This document shows positions 1-8,742 of a DNA stretch of 64,000 nt, piece by piece. The notes below the pieces were generated by a model. That model did not search any database. It was not told the DNA's origin and saw only the letters and a program-made list of their open reading frames with translations. Origin of the DNA: Stappia indica (lineage in GTDB: Bacteria > Pseudomonadota > Alphaproteobacteria > Rhizobiales > Stappiaceae); assembly GCF_020177335.1 (NCBI RefSeq), contig NZ_JAIVMG010000005.1:186001-250000 (forward strand), given 5' to 3'. Within the stretch, counting starts at the first letter, position 1. Each line of letters starts with the position of its first letter. The position numbers and the translations under genes are program-made.

Positions 1-1200
1 CAGGCGCGCCATCCGGGCGTCGGCCAGGCGCTTGTCCGGCATCTGGCGGAGTATTTCTCCGCCCGCGGCCTCGCCCATCTCGATCTGTCGGTAATGCATG
101 ACAACGAGCAGGCCATCGCCCTTTACGAAAAGCTCGGCTTCGAGCGAGTCCCCTATTTCACCGTCAAGCGCAAGAACCCGATCAACGAGACCCTCTACAC
201 CGGCCCGGAGGTGGATAGCGCGCTCAACCCTTACGCCACGATCATCGTCAAGGAAGCCCGCCGGCGCGGCATTCATGTGGAGGTCAGCGACGCGGAGCGG
301 GGGTTTTTCTCCCTGTCGCAAGGCGGGCGGACGATCCGCTGCCGCGAAAGCCTGTCGGACATGACCAGCGCGGTTGCCATGTCGATCTGCGATGACAAGA
401 CCGCCACCCGCGCCGTCGTCGAGGCGGCGGGCGTTGCCGTCCCGCAGCAGATCCAGGCCGACGCGGGCCCGGCGGAGCTGGAGGCCTTTCTCGCCGCCCA
501 TGGCAAGGTGGTGGTCAAGCCGGCGCGCGGCGAGCAGGGGCGCGGCGTCGCCGTCGGTCTCACCGACATGGCGGAGATCGCGGCGGCGGTGGAGACCGCA
601 GGCAAGATTTGCGACACGGTGCTGATCGAGGAATGCGTCACCGGCGAGGACCTGCGCCTGATCGTCATCAACTACAAGCTGGTGGCCGCCGCCGTCCGGC
701 GTCCGCCGGTGATCGTCGGTAATGGCCAGCAGCCGATCCGCGCGCTGATCGCCGCGCAAAGCCGGCGCCGCCTGGCGGCCACCGGCGGAGAATCGCACAT
801 TCCCATCGATGCGGAAACCGAACGCACCATTCGTCAGGCCGGCTACGACATGGACAGCGTTCTGGAGGCCGGCACCGAGCTGCAGGTGCGCCGCACCGCC
901 AATCTTCATACCGGCGGCACCATCCATGACGTGACCGACATCGTTCATCCGGTGCTGGTGGAGGCGGCGGTGACGGCGGCGCGGGCCATCGACATTCCGG
1001 TCACCGGCATCGACCTGATGGTCAAGGCACCCACCCTGCCGGACTACCGTTTCATCGAGGCCAACGAGCGGCCGGGGCTGGCCAATCACGAGCCGCAGCC
1101 GACGGCGGAACGGTTCATCGACCTGTTGTTTCCCCTGTCCATTCCCGCACCGGTGCGGCAGGCTGCCTTGGAAACACCTCAGACGGCAAGCGAGGCATGA
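1..1200 (+). CDS. ngg: N-acetylglutaminylglutamine synthetase, 5' truncated by window edge
   Basis: This is the C-terminal 399 residues of a GNAT acetyltransferase plus ATP-grasp fusion; the reading frame is open from base 1, so the start lies outside the window. Residues about 1-55 are the end of a GNAT fold (HPGVGQALVRHL, then DNEQAIALYEKLGFERV). The rest is an ATP-grasp ligase (KVVVKPARGEQGRGV, LIEECVTGEDLRLIVI, FIEANERPGL). This architecture and the M42 peptidase that follows match the trio making the osmolyte N-acetylglutaminylglutamine amide in Pseudomonas and Sinorhizobium. The enzyme would acetylate glutamine and join a second glutamine in the cytoplasm, and the amidotransferase gene should lie just upstream. 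The stop overlaps the next start (ATGA). Confidence 0.88.
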   Translation, partial: QARHPGVGQALVRHLAEYFSARGLAHLDLSVMHDNEQAIALYEKLGFERVPYFTVKRKNPINETLYTGPEVDSALNPYATIIVKEARRRGIHVEVSDAERGFFSLSQGGRTIRCRESLSDMTSAVAMSICDDKTATRAVVEAAGVAVPQQIQADAGPAELEAFLAAHGKVVVKPARGEQGRGVAVGLTDMAEIAAAVETAGKICDTVLIEECVTGEDLRLIVINYKLVAAAVRRPPVIVGNGQQPIRALIAAQSRRRLAATGGESHIPIDAETERTIRQAGYDMDSVLEAGTELQVRRTANLHTGGTIHDVTDIVHPVLVEAAVTAARAIDIPVTGIDLMVKAPTLPDYRFIEANERPGLANHEPQPTAERFIDLLFPLSIPAPVRQAALETPQTASEA

Positions 1201-2357
1201 TGCGCCTGACCATCGACACCGACTACCTGTCCGAAACACTCCAGGCGCTTTTGAACATCCCCAGCCCGACCGGGTACACCGACACGGTGGTCCGCTTCGT
1301 CTCGGTGGAGCTGGAACGACTCGGGCTCAAGGTGGAGCTGACCCGGCGCGGTGCGATCCGGGCGATCCGCAAGGGGGCCCGGGACAGCGGCGCCCGTGCC
1401 ATCGTCTCCCATCTCGACACCCTCGGCGCGCAGGTCAAGTTCCTGAAGGACAATGGCCGCCTGTCGCTGGTGCCGATCGGCCACTGGTCGGCACGCTTTG
1501 CCGAAGGCGCCCGCACCACAATCTTCACCGGCTCGGGCGCCTATCGCGGCACCATCCTGCCGCTGAAATCCTCCGGTCACACCTTCAATGATGAAATCGA
1601 CACCCTGCCGGTCGGCTGGGACCACGTCGAGATGCGCGTCGATGCACTGGCCTACAGCCGGGACGATCTCGACCGGCTCGGCATCGAGGTCGGCGACATC
1701 GTCTCCATCGACCCGCAGTCGGAATTCCTCGACAACGGTTTCATCATATCCCGCCACCTGGACAACAAGGCCGGGGTCGCGGTCACCCTCGCGGCGTTGA
1801 AGGCCTTGAACGAAGCCGGCGCGGAAACTCCGGTCGACATCCACTGGCTGTTCACCATCGCCGAGGAGGTGGGGGTCGGCGCCTCGTCGATCCTGATGCC
1901 GGAGGTCGCCTCCATGCTGACGGTGGACAATGGCACCACCGCCCCGGGGCAGAACTCCAGCGAGTTCGGTGTCACCTTCTCCATGGCCGACCAGACCGGC
2001 CCGTTCGACTACCACCTGACCAAGAAGCTGGTGGAGCTGTGTCAGGAGAACGACATCCGCTACCAGAAGGACGTGTTCCGCTACTACCGCTCGGATTCGG
2101 CCAGCGCCCTGGAAGCGGGGGCGGATGTGCGCACCGCGCTGATCACCTTCGGCGTGGACAGCTCGCACGGCTATGAGCGCATCCATATGCATGCGCTGCG
2201 CTCGCTGGCGGAGCTGATCACCTGCTATGTGGTGAGCCCGGTGGCCATCAAGCGGGACTATCAGGAAACCGCCGGCGTCAGCGGCTTCACCCGCCAGCCG
2301 ACCGAGGAAGCGGAACAGTCCCTGACCGCCGACAGCGACGATCCGGCGACACCCTGA
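1197..2357 (+). CDS. M42-family metallopeptidase of the NAGGN osmoprotectant system
   Basis: The 386-residue protein is a dinuclear-metal aminopeptidase-like hydrolase. The expected metal and catalytic residues are visible: His-Asp in IVSHLDTLG, Asp in SRHLDNKAGVA, the Glu pair in FTIAEEVGVGA, Asp in MLTVDNGT, and a late His in VDSSHGYERIHMH. Members next to the NAGGN synthetase form a recognised subgroup, thought to trim or turn over the acetylated dipeptide or its precursors. Its start overlaps the ngg stop by four bases, so the two are probably translationally coupled. The exact substrate is not shown by the sequence. Confidence 0.88.
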   Translation: MMRLTIDTDYLSETLQALLNIPSPTGYTDTVVRFVSVELERLGLKVELTRRGAIRAIRKGARDSGARAIVSHLDTLGAQVKFLKDNGRLSLVPIGHWSARFAEGARTTIFTGSGAYRGTILPLKSSGHTFNDEIDTLPVGWDHVEMRVDALAYSRDDLDRLGIEVGDIVSIDPQSEFLDNGFIISRHLDNKAGVAVTLAALKALNEAGAETPVDIHWLFTIAEEVGVGASSILMPEVASMLTVDNGTTAPGQNSSEFGVTFSMADQTGPFDYHLTKKLVELCQENDIRYQKDVFRYYRSDSASALEAGADVRTALITFGVDSSHGYERIHMHALRSLAELITCYVVSPVAIKRDYQETAGVSGFTRQPTEEAEQSLTADSDDPATP

Positions 2358-2504
2358 GGCGGCGCGGGCCTTCCGATCGCAGTTCATAAAACTGCCAAGA
2401 AACTGAAACCGCGCTGTTGCACCGATGTGTTCCAAGGCCCGGATCGGGGCGCGCTGGAAGCTCCTCCTTCCATGCCACCCCGCGCCAACTCATGGAGCCA
2501 TCGG

Positions 2505-3863
2505 ATGACTTTTCGCAGCCTTATCGCGGCCGGCCTGGCCGCGGCGACCCTGACGGGCGCCGCCTCCCCCGCCTTCGCCGAGGAAATCACCCTCACCCTC
2601 TGGTCCCGCGCCGACCGCTCGGGCCCGCTGCGCGCCGGCAACATCGTCGAAGCGGCCAAGACCCTCAACCAGATGCTGGCCGCCAGCGGCTCCGACAAGA
2701 GCGTCAAGGTCGAGCTGATCGAGACCAACGCCAAGGGCTTCGATGCCGACGCCCTCGATGTGCTGAAGGCGCATTCGGTCGGCGACACGCCGGACATCAT
2801 CGTCGCCGCCCATGAGTGGATCGGCTCCTTCGTGAAGGCCGGCCTGGCCGCCAATCTGGAAGAGCACATCGCCGCCAACCCGAGCCTTTACGACGACATC
2901 ATCCCTGCCCTCTGGAACGCGGTCAGCTACAAGGGCGCGCGCTACGGCGTGCCGCAGGACGGCGAAGTGCGGATGTTCTTCCTCAACAACGACATGCTGC
3001 GCAAGGCGGGCAAGTCCGAGGAGTTCATCGCCAGCCTGCCGGCCAAGGTCAACGCCGGTGAGTTCACCATGGCCGACATGTGCACCCTCGCCGCCGAGGT
3101 GAAGGATGCCGGTGCCTCCGAGCTCGGTCTGGTGCACCGCCCGAACGTCGGTCCGGACTTCCAGATGGCGATGGCCGCCTTCGGCATCGACATGTACAAC
3201 GATGAGGAAGCCCGCCTGCAGGTCTCCAAATCCGGCCTGGAAAAATACTATGGCTGGCTGAAGACCTGCGTCGATCAGGGCGCGATCCCCGCCGACATGA
3301 CCAGCTATTCCTGGGACAGCGTCCATGCCGCGTTCCGCGGCGAGAAGGCGATGGCCAAGTTCCACGGCATCTGGAACCTCGGCGCCCAGCTCGAAGCCTT
3401 CGGCATTGATCCGCTCGACAAGGACGCCTATTTCAAGAAGATCACCTGGATCAACGCTCCGGCCGGCGAAAAGGGCGGCACGCCGAAGAACCTGTCGCAT
3501 CCCATCGTCTATGTGGTCGGCGACACGCCGAACAAGGACCTGGCGGCGATGCTCGTGGCCCTTGCCTCCCAGCATGTGCCGAACACCCGCCACGCGGTCA
3601 CCACCAACCACACGCCGATCAACTACGGCCAGATGGCCATGCCCGCCTTCCAGAAGGAAGGCTGGGGTCTGGTCGCCGGCGTGCCGCTGCTGGAATACGC
3701 CGAGTTCATGCCGAACCATCCGCGCGTCGGCCAGTACAACGCCATCACCTTCCAGGGCGTGCAGGCGGTGGAAACTGGCGAAATGACCGTGGATGAGGCG
3801 GTCGAGATGGTCCTCGAAGAGCTCGAAACCGAGCTTGGCGAAGACGTCATCATTCTCGACTGA
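2505..3863 (+). CDS. Periplasmic solute-binding protein of a MalE/UgpB-type ABC importer
   Basis: This 452-residue family-1 binding protein captures the ligand in the periplasm. ATG 2505 is chosen over an upstream ATG at 2427 because it has a GGAG eight bases before it and is followed directly by a signal peptide (MTFRSLIAAGLAAATLTGAA, cleavage near AFA-EEI). The mature protein opens with ITLTLWSRADRSG, typical of MalE-like folds. It heads an operon of two permeases, an ATPase and three phosphodiesterases. A stem-loop follows it, as is common where the binding protein is made in excess. The ligand is not evident; downstream enzymes suggest a phosphodiester such as a glycerophospho-compound. 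Confidence 0.85.
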   Translation: MTFRSLIAAGLAAATLTGAASPAFAEEITLTLWSRADRSGPLRAGNIVEAAKTLNQMLAASGSDKSVKVELIETNAKGFDADALDVLKAHSVGDTPDIIVAAHEWIGSFVKAGLAANLEEHIAANPSLYDDIIPALWNAVSYKGARYGVPQDGEVRMFFLNNDMLRKAGKSEEFIASLPAKVNAGEFTMADMCTLAAEVKDAGASELGLVHRPNVGPDFQMAMAAFGIDMYNDEEARLQVSKSGLEKYYGWLKTCVDQGAIPADMTSYSWDSVHAAFRGEKAMAKFHGIWNLGAQLEAFGIDPLDKDAYFKKITWINAPAGEKGGTPKNLSHPIVYVVGDTPNKDLAAMLVALASQHVPNTRHAVTTNHTPINYGQMAMPAFQKEGWGLVAGVPLLEYAEFMPNHPRVGQYNAITFQGVQAVETGEMTVDEAVEMVLEELETELGEDVIILD

Positions 3864-3877
3864 TCCCCTTTCATCCG

Positions 3878-3902
3878 GGGGGCGCGGCGCTGCCGTGCCC
3901 CC
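3878..3902 (+). promoter_or_regulatory. Intercistronic stem-loop after the binding-protein gene
   Basis: An 11-bp stem with one G-T pair (3878-3888 with 3892-3902) closes on a three-base loop and has no following T run. It lies between the binding-protein stop and the first permease. Such hairpins usually protect the upstream mRNA end, raising the binding protein over the membrane subunits. Confidence 0.6.
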
Positions 3903-3922
3903 AACCATCCGGTTCCCAGCCC

Positions 3923-4870
3923 ATGCCCTCCTCAGCTTCCGCGCGCCAGGCCAGCAACGCGCTCATCTTTCTCGGCCCGGCGATCCTTCTCCTGTTTGCC
4001 CTGCTCGTCGTGCCCATCGTCGTCGATCTGGTGGTCGCCTTCACCGACATGGCCCAGACGGTCACCATCGGCGAATTCACCACGCGCCAGTTCGACAAGC
4101 TGGTCCGGCCCAGCAAGGATGCCTGGTTCGGCTTCGAGCTGCGCGGCTCGTTCTACCGCGCGCTGTCGCTGACCGCGATCTACGTCTTCTGCACCCTGAC
4201 GATCTTCAACATCACCTTCGGCCTGATCCTGGCGCTGACGACAACCGCCTTGAGCGACCGGCTCGGCGCGTTCTTCCGCGCGGTCTGGCTATTGCCGCGC
4301 ATGTCCCCTTCCGTGGTTTACGGCCTGTTGTGGATCTGGGTGGTGGACCCGACCGAACGCGGGCTGCTCAATCAGGTCCTGATCAATGTCTTCGGCATGG
4401 AGCCGATCAACATGATGCTGGATCACCCGATGGTCCTGATCGTGATGGCAAACGGCTTCATCGGCGCCTCCATCGGCATGCTGATCCTGACCAGCGCCAT
4501 TCGCTCGATCCCCAAGCATCTGTTTCACGCGGCGCGGGCCGACGGCGCCGGGCCGATGGCCATCACCTGGCACATCGTCCTGCCGGCACTGCGCTGGCCG
4601 CTCAGCTACATCACCGTGTTCCAGACCCTCTCTCTGCTGGTGAGCTTTGAGTACATCTTCCTGATCATGGGCGCCTCGCGCTCGACCATGACCATGGCGA
4701 TGCTGGCCTATACCAAGACCCTCGCGCCGGACATCGGCTCTGGCCAATACGCCTATGGCGCGGCGATCACCCTGATCCTGATCGTCATCGGCATGGCAAC
4801 GGCCATGTTCATGTGGCGCATGTCCAACATGAAGGCGTTGCTCGCCAAGCCGAAAATCGAGGTGCAGTGA
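3923..4870 (+). CDS. ABC permease, MalF type
   Basis: A 315-residue inner-membrane permease with about six hydrophobic segments, starting with AILLLFALLVVPIVVDLVVA near residue 15. The cytoplasmic EAA-like loop that contacts the ATPase is ARADGAGPMAITWHIVLPAL near residue 210. It should pair with the next permease to form the channel for the ligand of the upstream binding protein. Its last base is the first base of the next gene's ATG (TGATG). Confidence 0.88.
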   Translation: MPSSASARQASNALIFLGPAILLLFALLVVPIVVDLVVAFTDMAQTVTIGEFTTRQFDKLVRPSKDAWFGFELRGSFYRALSLTAIYVFCTLTIFNITFGLILALTTTALSDRLGAFFRAVWLLPRMSPSVVYGLLWIWVVDPTERGLLNQVLINVFGMEPINMMLDHPMVLIVMANGFIGASIGMLILTSAIRSIPKHLFHAARADGAGPMAITWHIVLPALRWPLSYITVFQTLSLLVSFEYIFLIMGASRSTMTMAMLAYTKTLAPDIGSGQYAYGAAITLILIVIGMATAMFMWRMSNMKALLAKPKIEVQ

Positions 4871-5919
4871 TGACCGCCATTGACTGGAACCGGCTCGCAA
4901 CGCGAGCCCGGCGCGGCCGGCGTGTGCGCAGCGCCCTGCTGCTTGCCTTCCTGACGCTGGTGTCGCTGCCTGTGATCCTGCCGTTCTTCTGGGTGGTGGT
5001 GATCTCCGTCTCCGCCCGCACCGGCGGAGTCGAGGCCGCCGTCCTGTGGAAGGCCTGCGCCGTGCTGGTGCCTTGCGTTCTCGCCTATGCAGGCGTGCAT
5101 ACCTTCATCGCGTCCGTCCGCGCGCGGATCATCGCCGGCCTGTTGCTCGGCGGCCTTTGCCTCATCGGGCTTTACGTGCTGATCGGCGCGGACCTTCACC
5201 TCAACAACTACCGCTTTCTCGTCAATCCCAACCTGATCGAGGACATTCGCGGGGCGGCGACCATCGGCGGCCAGTTCCCCTGGGTTTGGGAAGCCTTCGG
5301 CAACTCGCTGCTGGTCGCCCTCACCTCCATGACCCTGAAGGTGATCGTTGCCACGCTGGCCGGCTACTACCTGTCGCGCTTTGCCTTTCGCGGCCGCTCC
5401 TTCTTCCTGCAAAGCCTTTTGCTGCTGGAAGTGTTCCACCCGTGGATGCTGACGATCCCGATCTTCCTGGTGATCTTCTGGGTCGGCCTGCTCAACACCC
5501 TCAGCGGTCCGATCCTGGTTCTCACGGTGATCGACCTGCCCTTCTACATCTTCATCATGAAGGGCTTCTTCGACGCGGTTCCCTGGGACATCGAGATGAG
5601 CGCGATGACCGATGGCGCGACCCGCCGTCAGGCGTTCCGCCATGTGGTCCTACCGCAGGTGCGCGGCGGCATCATCGCCATCTCCGTGCTCGGTTTCATC
5701 AAGGGCTGGGAGGAATACGTGTTCGTCACCGCCCTCCGGACCGGCAACTCCTACTGGGTGATGTCCACCTATCTCTACTATGTCGCGGAAGATGTCATGG
5801 GCGTCGACTATGGCCTCGTCGCCGCCGTCAGCGTGTTCTACATGCTGCCGAGCCTCCTGCTCTACCTCTTCCTCCAGAAATACCTCACGCAACTGACGCT
5901 TGGCGGCGTCAAAGGATAA
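4870..5919 (+). CDS. ABC permease, MalG type
   Basis: A 349-residue inner-membrane permease. ATG 4870 is chosen because it overlaps the previous stop as TGATG; an earlier in-frame ATG at 4813 would overlap the upstream gene by 58 bases. There are extra hydrophobic segments in the first 110 residues, beyond the six of the core. The EAA-like loop is SAMTDGATRRQAFRHVVLPQ near residue 240. The ATPase gene starts three bases after its stop. Confidence 0.87.
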   Translation: MTAIDWNRLATRARRGRRVRSALLLAFLTLVSLPVILPFFWVVVISVSARTGGVEAAVLWKACAVLVPCVLAYAGVHTFIASVRARIIAGLLLGGLCLIGLYVLIGADLHLNNYRFLVNPNLIEDIRGAATIGGQFPWVWEAFGNSLLVALTSMTLKVIVATLAGYYLSRFAFRGRSFFLQSLLLLEVFHPWMLTIPIFLVIFWVGLLNTLSGPILVLTVIDLPFYIFIMKGFFDAVPWDIEMSAMTDGATRRQAFRHVVLPQVRGGIIAISVLGFIKGWEEYVFVTALRTGNSYWVMSTYLYYVAEDVMGVDYGLVAAVSVFYMLPSLLLYLFLQKYLTQLTLGGVKG

Positions 5920-5922
5920 ATC

Positions 5923-6993
5923 ATGGCCCGCGTCGATCTACAGAACGTCACCAAGGACTGGGGGACGGCCGTTGCCGTCGATGACATCAGCCTCGATCTC
6001 AAGGATGGCGAATTCGTCGCCGTTCTCGGCCCCTCCGGCTGCGGCAAGTCCACCACGCTGTTCATGCTGGCCGGCATCTACGCGCCGAGCAGCGGCGACA
6101 TCCGTTTCGACGGCGCCCGCGTCAACGACGTGGAAGCACGCGACCGCAATGTCGGCATCGTGTTCCAATCCTACGCGCTCTATCCGAACATGACCGTCTT
6201 GCAGAACATCCTCTTTCCGCTGCGCTTCCAGAAGGTGCCCCGGACTGACGCGGAACGGGAGGCACGGGAGATCGCCCGGCTGGTGCAGATCGAAAACCTG
6301 CTCGACCGGCGCCCAGGGCAGCTCTCCGGCGGCCAGCAGCAGCGGGTGGCGCTCGCCCGCGCGCTGGTCAAGAAGCCGAACCTGCTCCTGCTCGATGAGC
6401 CGCTGTCCAACCTCGACGCCACCTTGCGCCTGTCCATGCGCGCGGAAATCCGCCGTATCCAGCGCGAACTCGGGGTGACGACCATCCTCGTCACCCACGA
6501 CCAGATCGAGGCGACCACCATGGCCGACAGGATCATCTGCATGAATGCGGGCCGGGTCGAGCAGATCGGCACGCCGACCGATCTGTACCGGGCGCCGGAG
6601 ACCACCTTCGTCGCCGCCTTCATCGGCTCGCCGCCGATCAACCTGATCGACGCCCGGCTTGCCGGCGACACGCTGGAGATCGGCGACAAGCGCCTGCGCG
6701 CGACCGGAGCCGGCACCGAGCACGGCGGCCCGGTCAAGCTGGGATTGCGGCCGGAGCATATCCGCGAGGCCGCGACGGGGCTGGCCGCGACGATCACCGC
6801 CAGTGAGCCGATGGGCCGGGAAACGCTCTACACCGCCGATACGCCGATCGGCTCCCTGCACTTCCTCGAAGCGACCTCGATGCCACGCCTTGCGCCCGGC
6901 GCGAAACTTTCCCTTACCTTCGATGGGGCCGACAGTCTAGTGTTCGACGCCGCGACCACGCGGCTGATGCATGGAGTTTGCGCCCATGTCTGA
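5923..6993 (+). CDS. ABC importer ATPase, MalK/UgpC type
   Basis: A 356-residue nucleotide-binding subunit. Walker A is GPSGCGKST near residue 37, the signature is LSGGQQQRVALARAL near 133, Walker B is LLLLDEPLSNLD and the H-loop is LVTHDQ. A C-terminal TOBE-like region of about 100 residues follows, as in MalK and UgpC. It should energise the two preceding permeases. Its end overlaps the following nuclease-family gene by eight bases. Confidence 0.9.
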   Translation: MARVDLQNVTKDWGTAVAVDDISLDLKDGEFVAVLGPSGCGKSTTLFMLAGIYAPSSGDIRFDGARVNDVEARDRNVGIVFQSYALYPNMTVLQNILFPLRFQKVPRTDAEREAREIARLVQIENLLDRRPGQLSGGQQQRVALARALVKKPNLLLLDEPLSNLDATLRLSMRAEIRRIQRELGVTTILVTHDQIEATTMADRIICMNAGRVEQIGTPTDLYRAPETTFVAAFIGSPPINLIDARLAGDTLEIGDKRLRATGAGTEHGGPVKLGLRPEHIREAATGLAATITASEPMGRETLYTADTPIGSLHFLEATSMPRLAPGAKLSLTFDGADSLVFDAATTRLMHGVCAHV

Positions 6994-8029
6994 GCGCTCC
7001 ACCTGGCCGGTCGTCACCGCCTCCTCCGCCACCCTGACGCCGCCGTCCGAAGACTGGCGCGCGGCCGCCAATAGCGGCACCGCCACGCCGGAACGGCATG
7101 CGGAGCTGCGCCGCACCTCCGGCTGTTTCGACCATGTGCGCCTCTGCCAGCCTGGCATCGCCGCCGCACCAGCCACCCGGCTGAGGGTGGTCTCCTGGAA
7201 CCTGGAACGCTGCAAGCATGTGGAGCAAAGCGCCGCCGTTCTGGCTCGCGAGCAGGCGGATATCTGCCTGTTGACGGAGCTGGACCTGGGCATGGCGCGC
7301 GCCGGCAACCGGGACACCTCGGCGGAGCTGGCCGAACGGCTGGCCATGGGGGAGGCCTTCGGCACCGAATTCATCGAACTGGGGCTCGGCGATCAGCGCG
7401 AGCAGTCCGAGCACGCGGGCGAACGCAACCTGGGGGGCTTGCATGGCAACGCGGTGCTGAGCCGCCTTGCCATCGACCGGGCGGCATTGTTGCCGCTCGA
7501 CGATGACGGTTTCTGGTACATCGACGCGGCGCAGCGCGATCAACGCCGCATCGGCAGCCGGATGGCGATCGCCGTACGCCACACGGCGCCCCGCCCGTTC
7601 TGGGTGGTGGCGGTGCATTTCGAAAGCCGCCTCGGTCCGGAGGAGCGCGGCCAGGAAATGGCGGCCCTGCTGGCGCATGTAGCTCAGCTTTGCGGCGACG
7701 AGCCGGTGCTGATCGGCGGCGACTTCAACAGCATCGGGCTAATGCATGCCGGGCTGGAGGGCGCGGCGCTGCTGGAACGCCCGCAAGACGCGGAACCGAT
7801 GTTCGCCCGGCTTGCCGATGCCGGCTTCGACTGGCACACCTGCAACACCGCCGAGCCCACCACCCGCAACCATCCCTGGACGGCGGCCGATGACCGCAGG
7901 CTGAAGAAGATCGACTGGTTCTTCGCCCGTGGCCTTGCCTGTTCCGCCCCCGCCGTCGTCGCCGCCATCGGCCCCGATGGCAAAAACCTTTCCGATCACG
8001 AAGCAATCCGCGTGGAGATTTCGTTTTGA
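6986..8029 (+). CDS. Endonuclease/exonuclease/phosphatase (EEP) family hydrolase
   Basis: A 347-residue Mg-dependent phosphodiesterase or phosphatase. Start 6986 is preferred over an in-frame ATG at 6971 because GGAG lies ten bases upstream of it. The EEP core is present: VVSWNLE with the catalytic Asn, LLTELD with the metal Glu, IGGDFNS with Asp-Asn, KIDWFF, and terminal LSDHEAI with the catalytic His. There is no signal peptide, so it acts in the cytoplasm. Being embedded in an importer operon and followed by a GDPD and a second EEP, it probably hydrolyses an imported phosphodiester rather than DNA. The substrate is inferred only. Confidence 0.8.
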   Translation: MSERSTWPVVTASSATLTPPSEDWRAAANSGTATPERHAELRRTSGCFDHVRLCQPGIAAAPATRLRVVSWNLERCKHVEQSAAVLAREQADICLLTELDLGMARAGNRDTSAELAERLAMGEAFGTEFIELGLGDQREQSEHAGERNLGGLHGNAVLSRLAIDRAALLPLDDDGFWYIDAAQRDQRRIGSRMAIAVRHTAPRPFWVVAVHFESRLGPEERGQEMAALLAHVAQLCGDEPVLIGGDFNSIGLMHAGLEGAALLERPQDAEPMFARLADAGFDWHTCNTAEPTTRNHPWTAADDRRLKKIDWFFARGLACSAPAVVAAIGPDGKNLSDHEAIRVEISF

Positions 8030-8742
8030 CCCGCACGAAAATGGTCTGTCATCGCGGCGCCTGCCGGCTCGCGCCCGAAAACACCTTCGCCTCGGCGGAA
8101 AAGGCCCTGGAGCTGGGCGGCGCCTATATCGAACTGGACGTGCGCGAAAGCGCCGATGGCGTGCTCTACGTGATGCATGACCAGACCGTCGACCGCACCA
8201 CCAACGGCTCCGGCGCAATCGCCCGGATGAGCTCGGCGGAGATCGACGCGCTCGATGCGGGAAGCTGGTTCGATCCCCGGTTTTCCGGCGAACGGGTGCC
8301 CCGCCTCGATGCCTTCCTGGAAAACCTCAAGGGCCGCGCCGGCGCCTATGTGGAGCTGAAGTGGTGCGACCCGGCGAAGCTGGCGCGGATGATCCGCGAC
8401 CTCGGCATGGCCAAGGATATCTTCTGGTTCTCCTTCAAGCCGGAGATGCGCGCGGCCATGCGCGCGGCCGCCCCCGACATGCGGGCGATGATCACCCTCG
8501 ACATTGCCCGCACCCCTTCCCTCGCCCGGCCGCTGTTTGGCGCGGCGATGGTCGAAATGGAGGTGGATGAGGCAACGCCGGCGGTGCTCGCCTCCTGCCG
8601 CGAGCTCGATCACGAGACCATGATCTACTACCCCGGTGAGGATCCGGCGGTGTTCCGGCAGATCGCCGAGGCCGGCGTCGACTATGTCAATCTTGACCAG
8701 CCCGCGCTCTATGCCGCGGCCGAGGCGGAGCTTTCGGCATGA
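8026..8742 (+). CDS. Glycerophosphodiester phosphodiesterase (GDPD) family protein
   Basis: A 238-residue cytoplasmic TIM-barrel phosphodiesterase. GDPD hallmarks are CHRGACRLAPENT near residue 7, IELDVRES near 35 and VMHDQTVDRTTNGSG near 50. These supply the catalytic histidines and the Glu-Asp metal ligands. The TTG start at 8026 overlaps the preceding stop (TTGA) with GGAG nine bases upstream; ATG 8041 is an alternative. The family cleaves glycerophosphodiesters to glycerol-3-phosphate and an alcohol. The lack of a signal peptide fits action on substrate already imported by the ABC system. Confidence 0.85.
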   Translation: MTRTKMVCHRGACRLAPENTFASAEKALELGGAYIELDVRESADGVLYVMHDQTVDRTTNGSGAIARMSSAEIDALDAGSWFDPRFSGERVPRLDAFLENLKGRAGAYVELKWCDPAKLARMIRDLGMAKDIFWFSFKPEMRAAMRAAAPDMRAMITLDIARTPSLARPLFGAAMVEMEVDEATPAVLASCRELDHETMIYYPGEDPAVFRQIAEAGVDYVNLDQPALYAAAEAELSA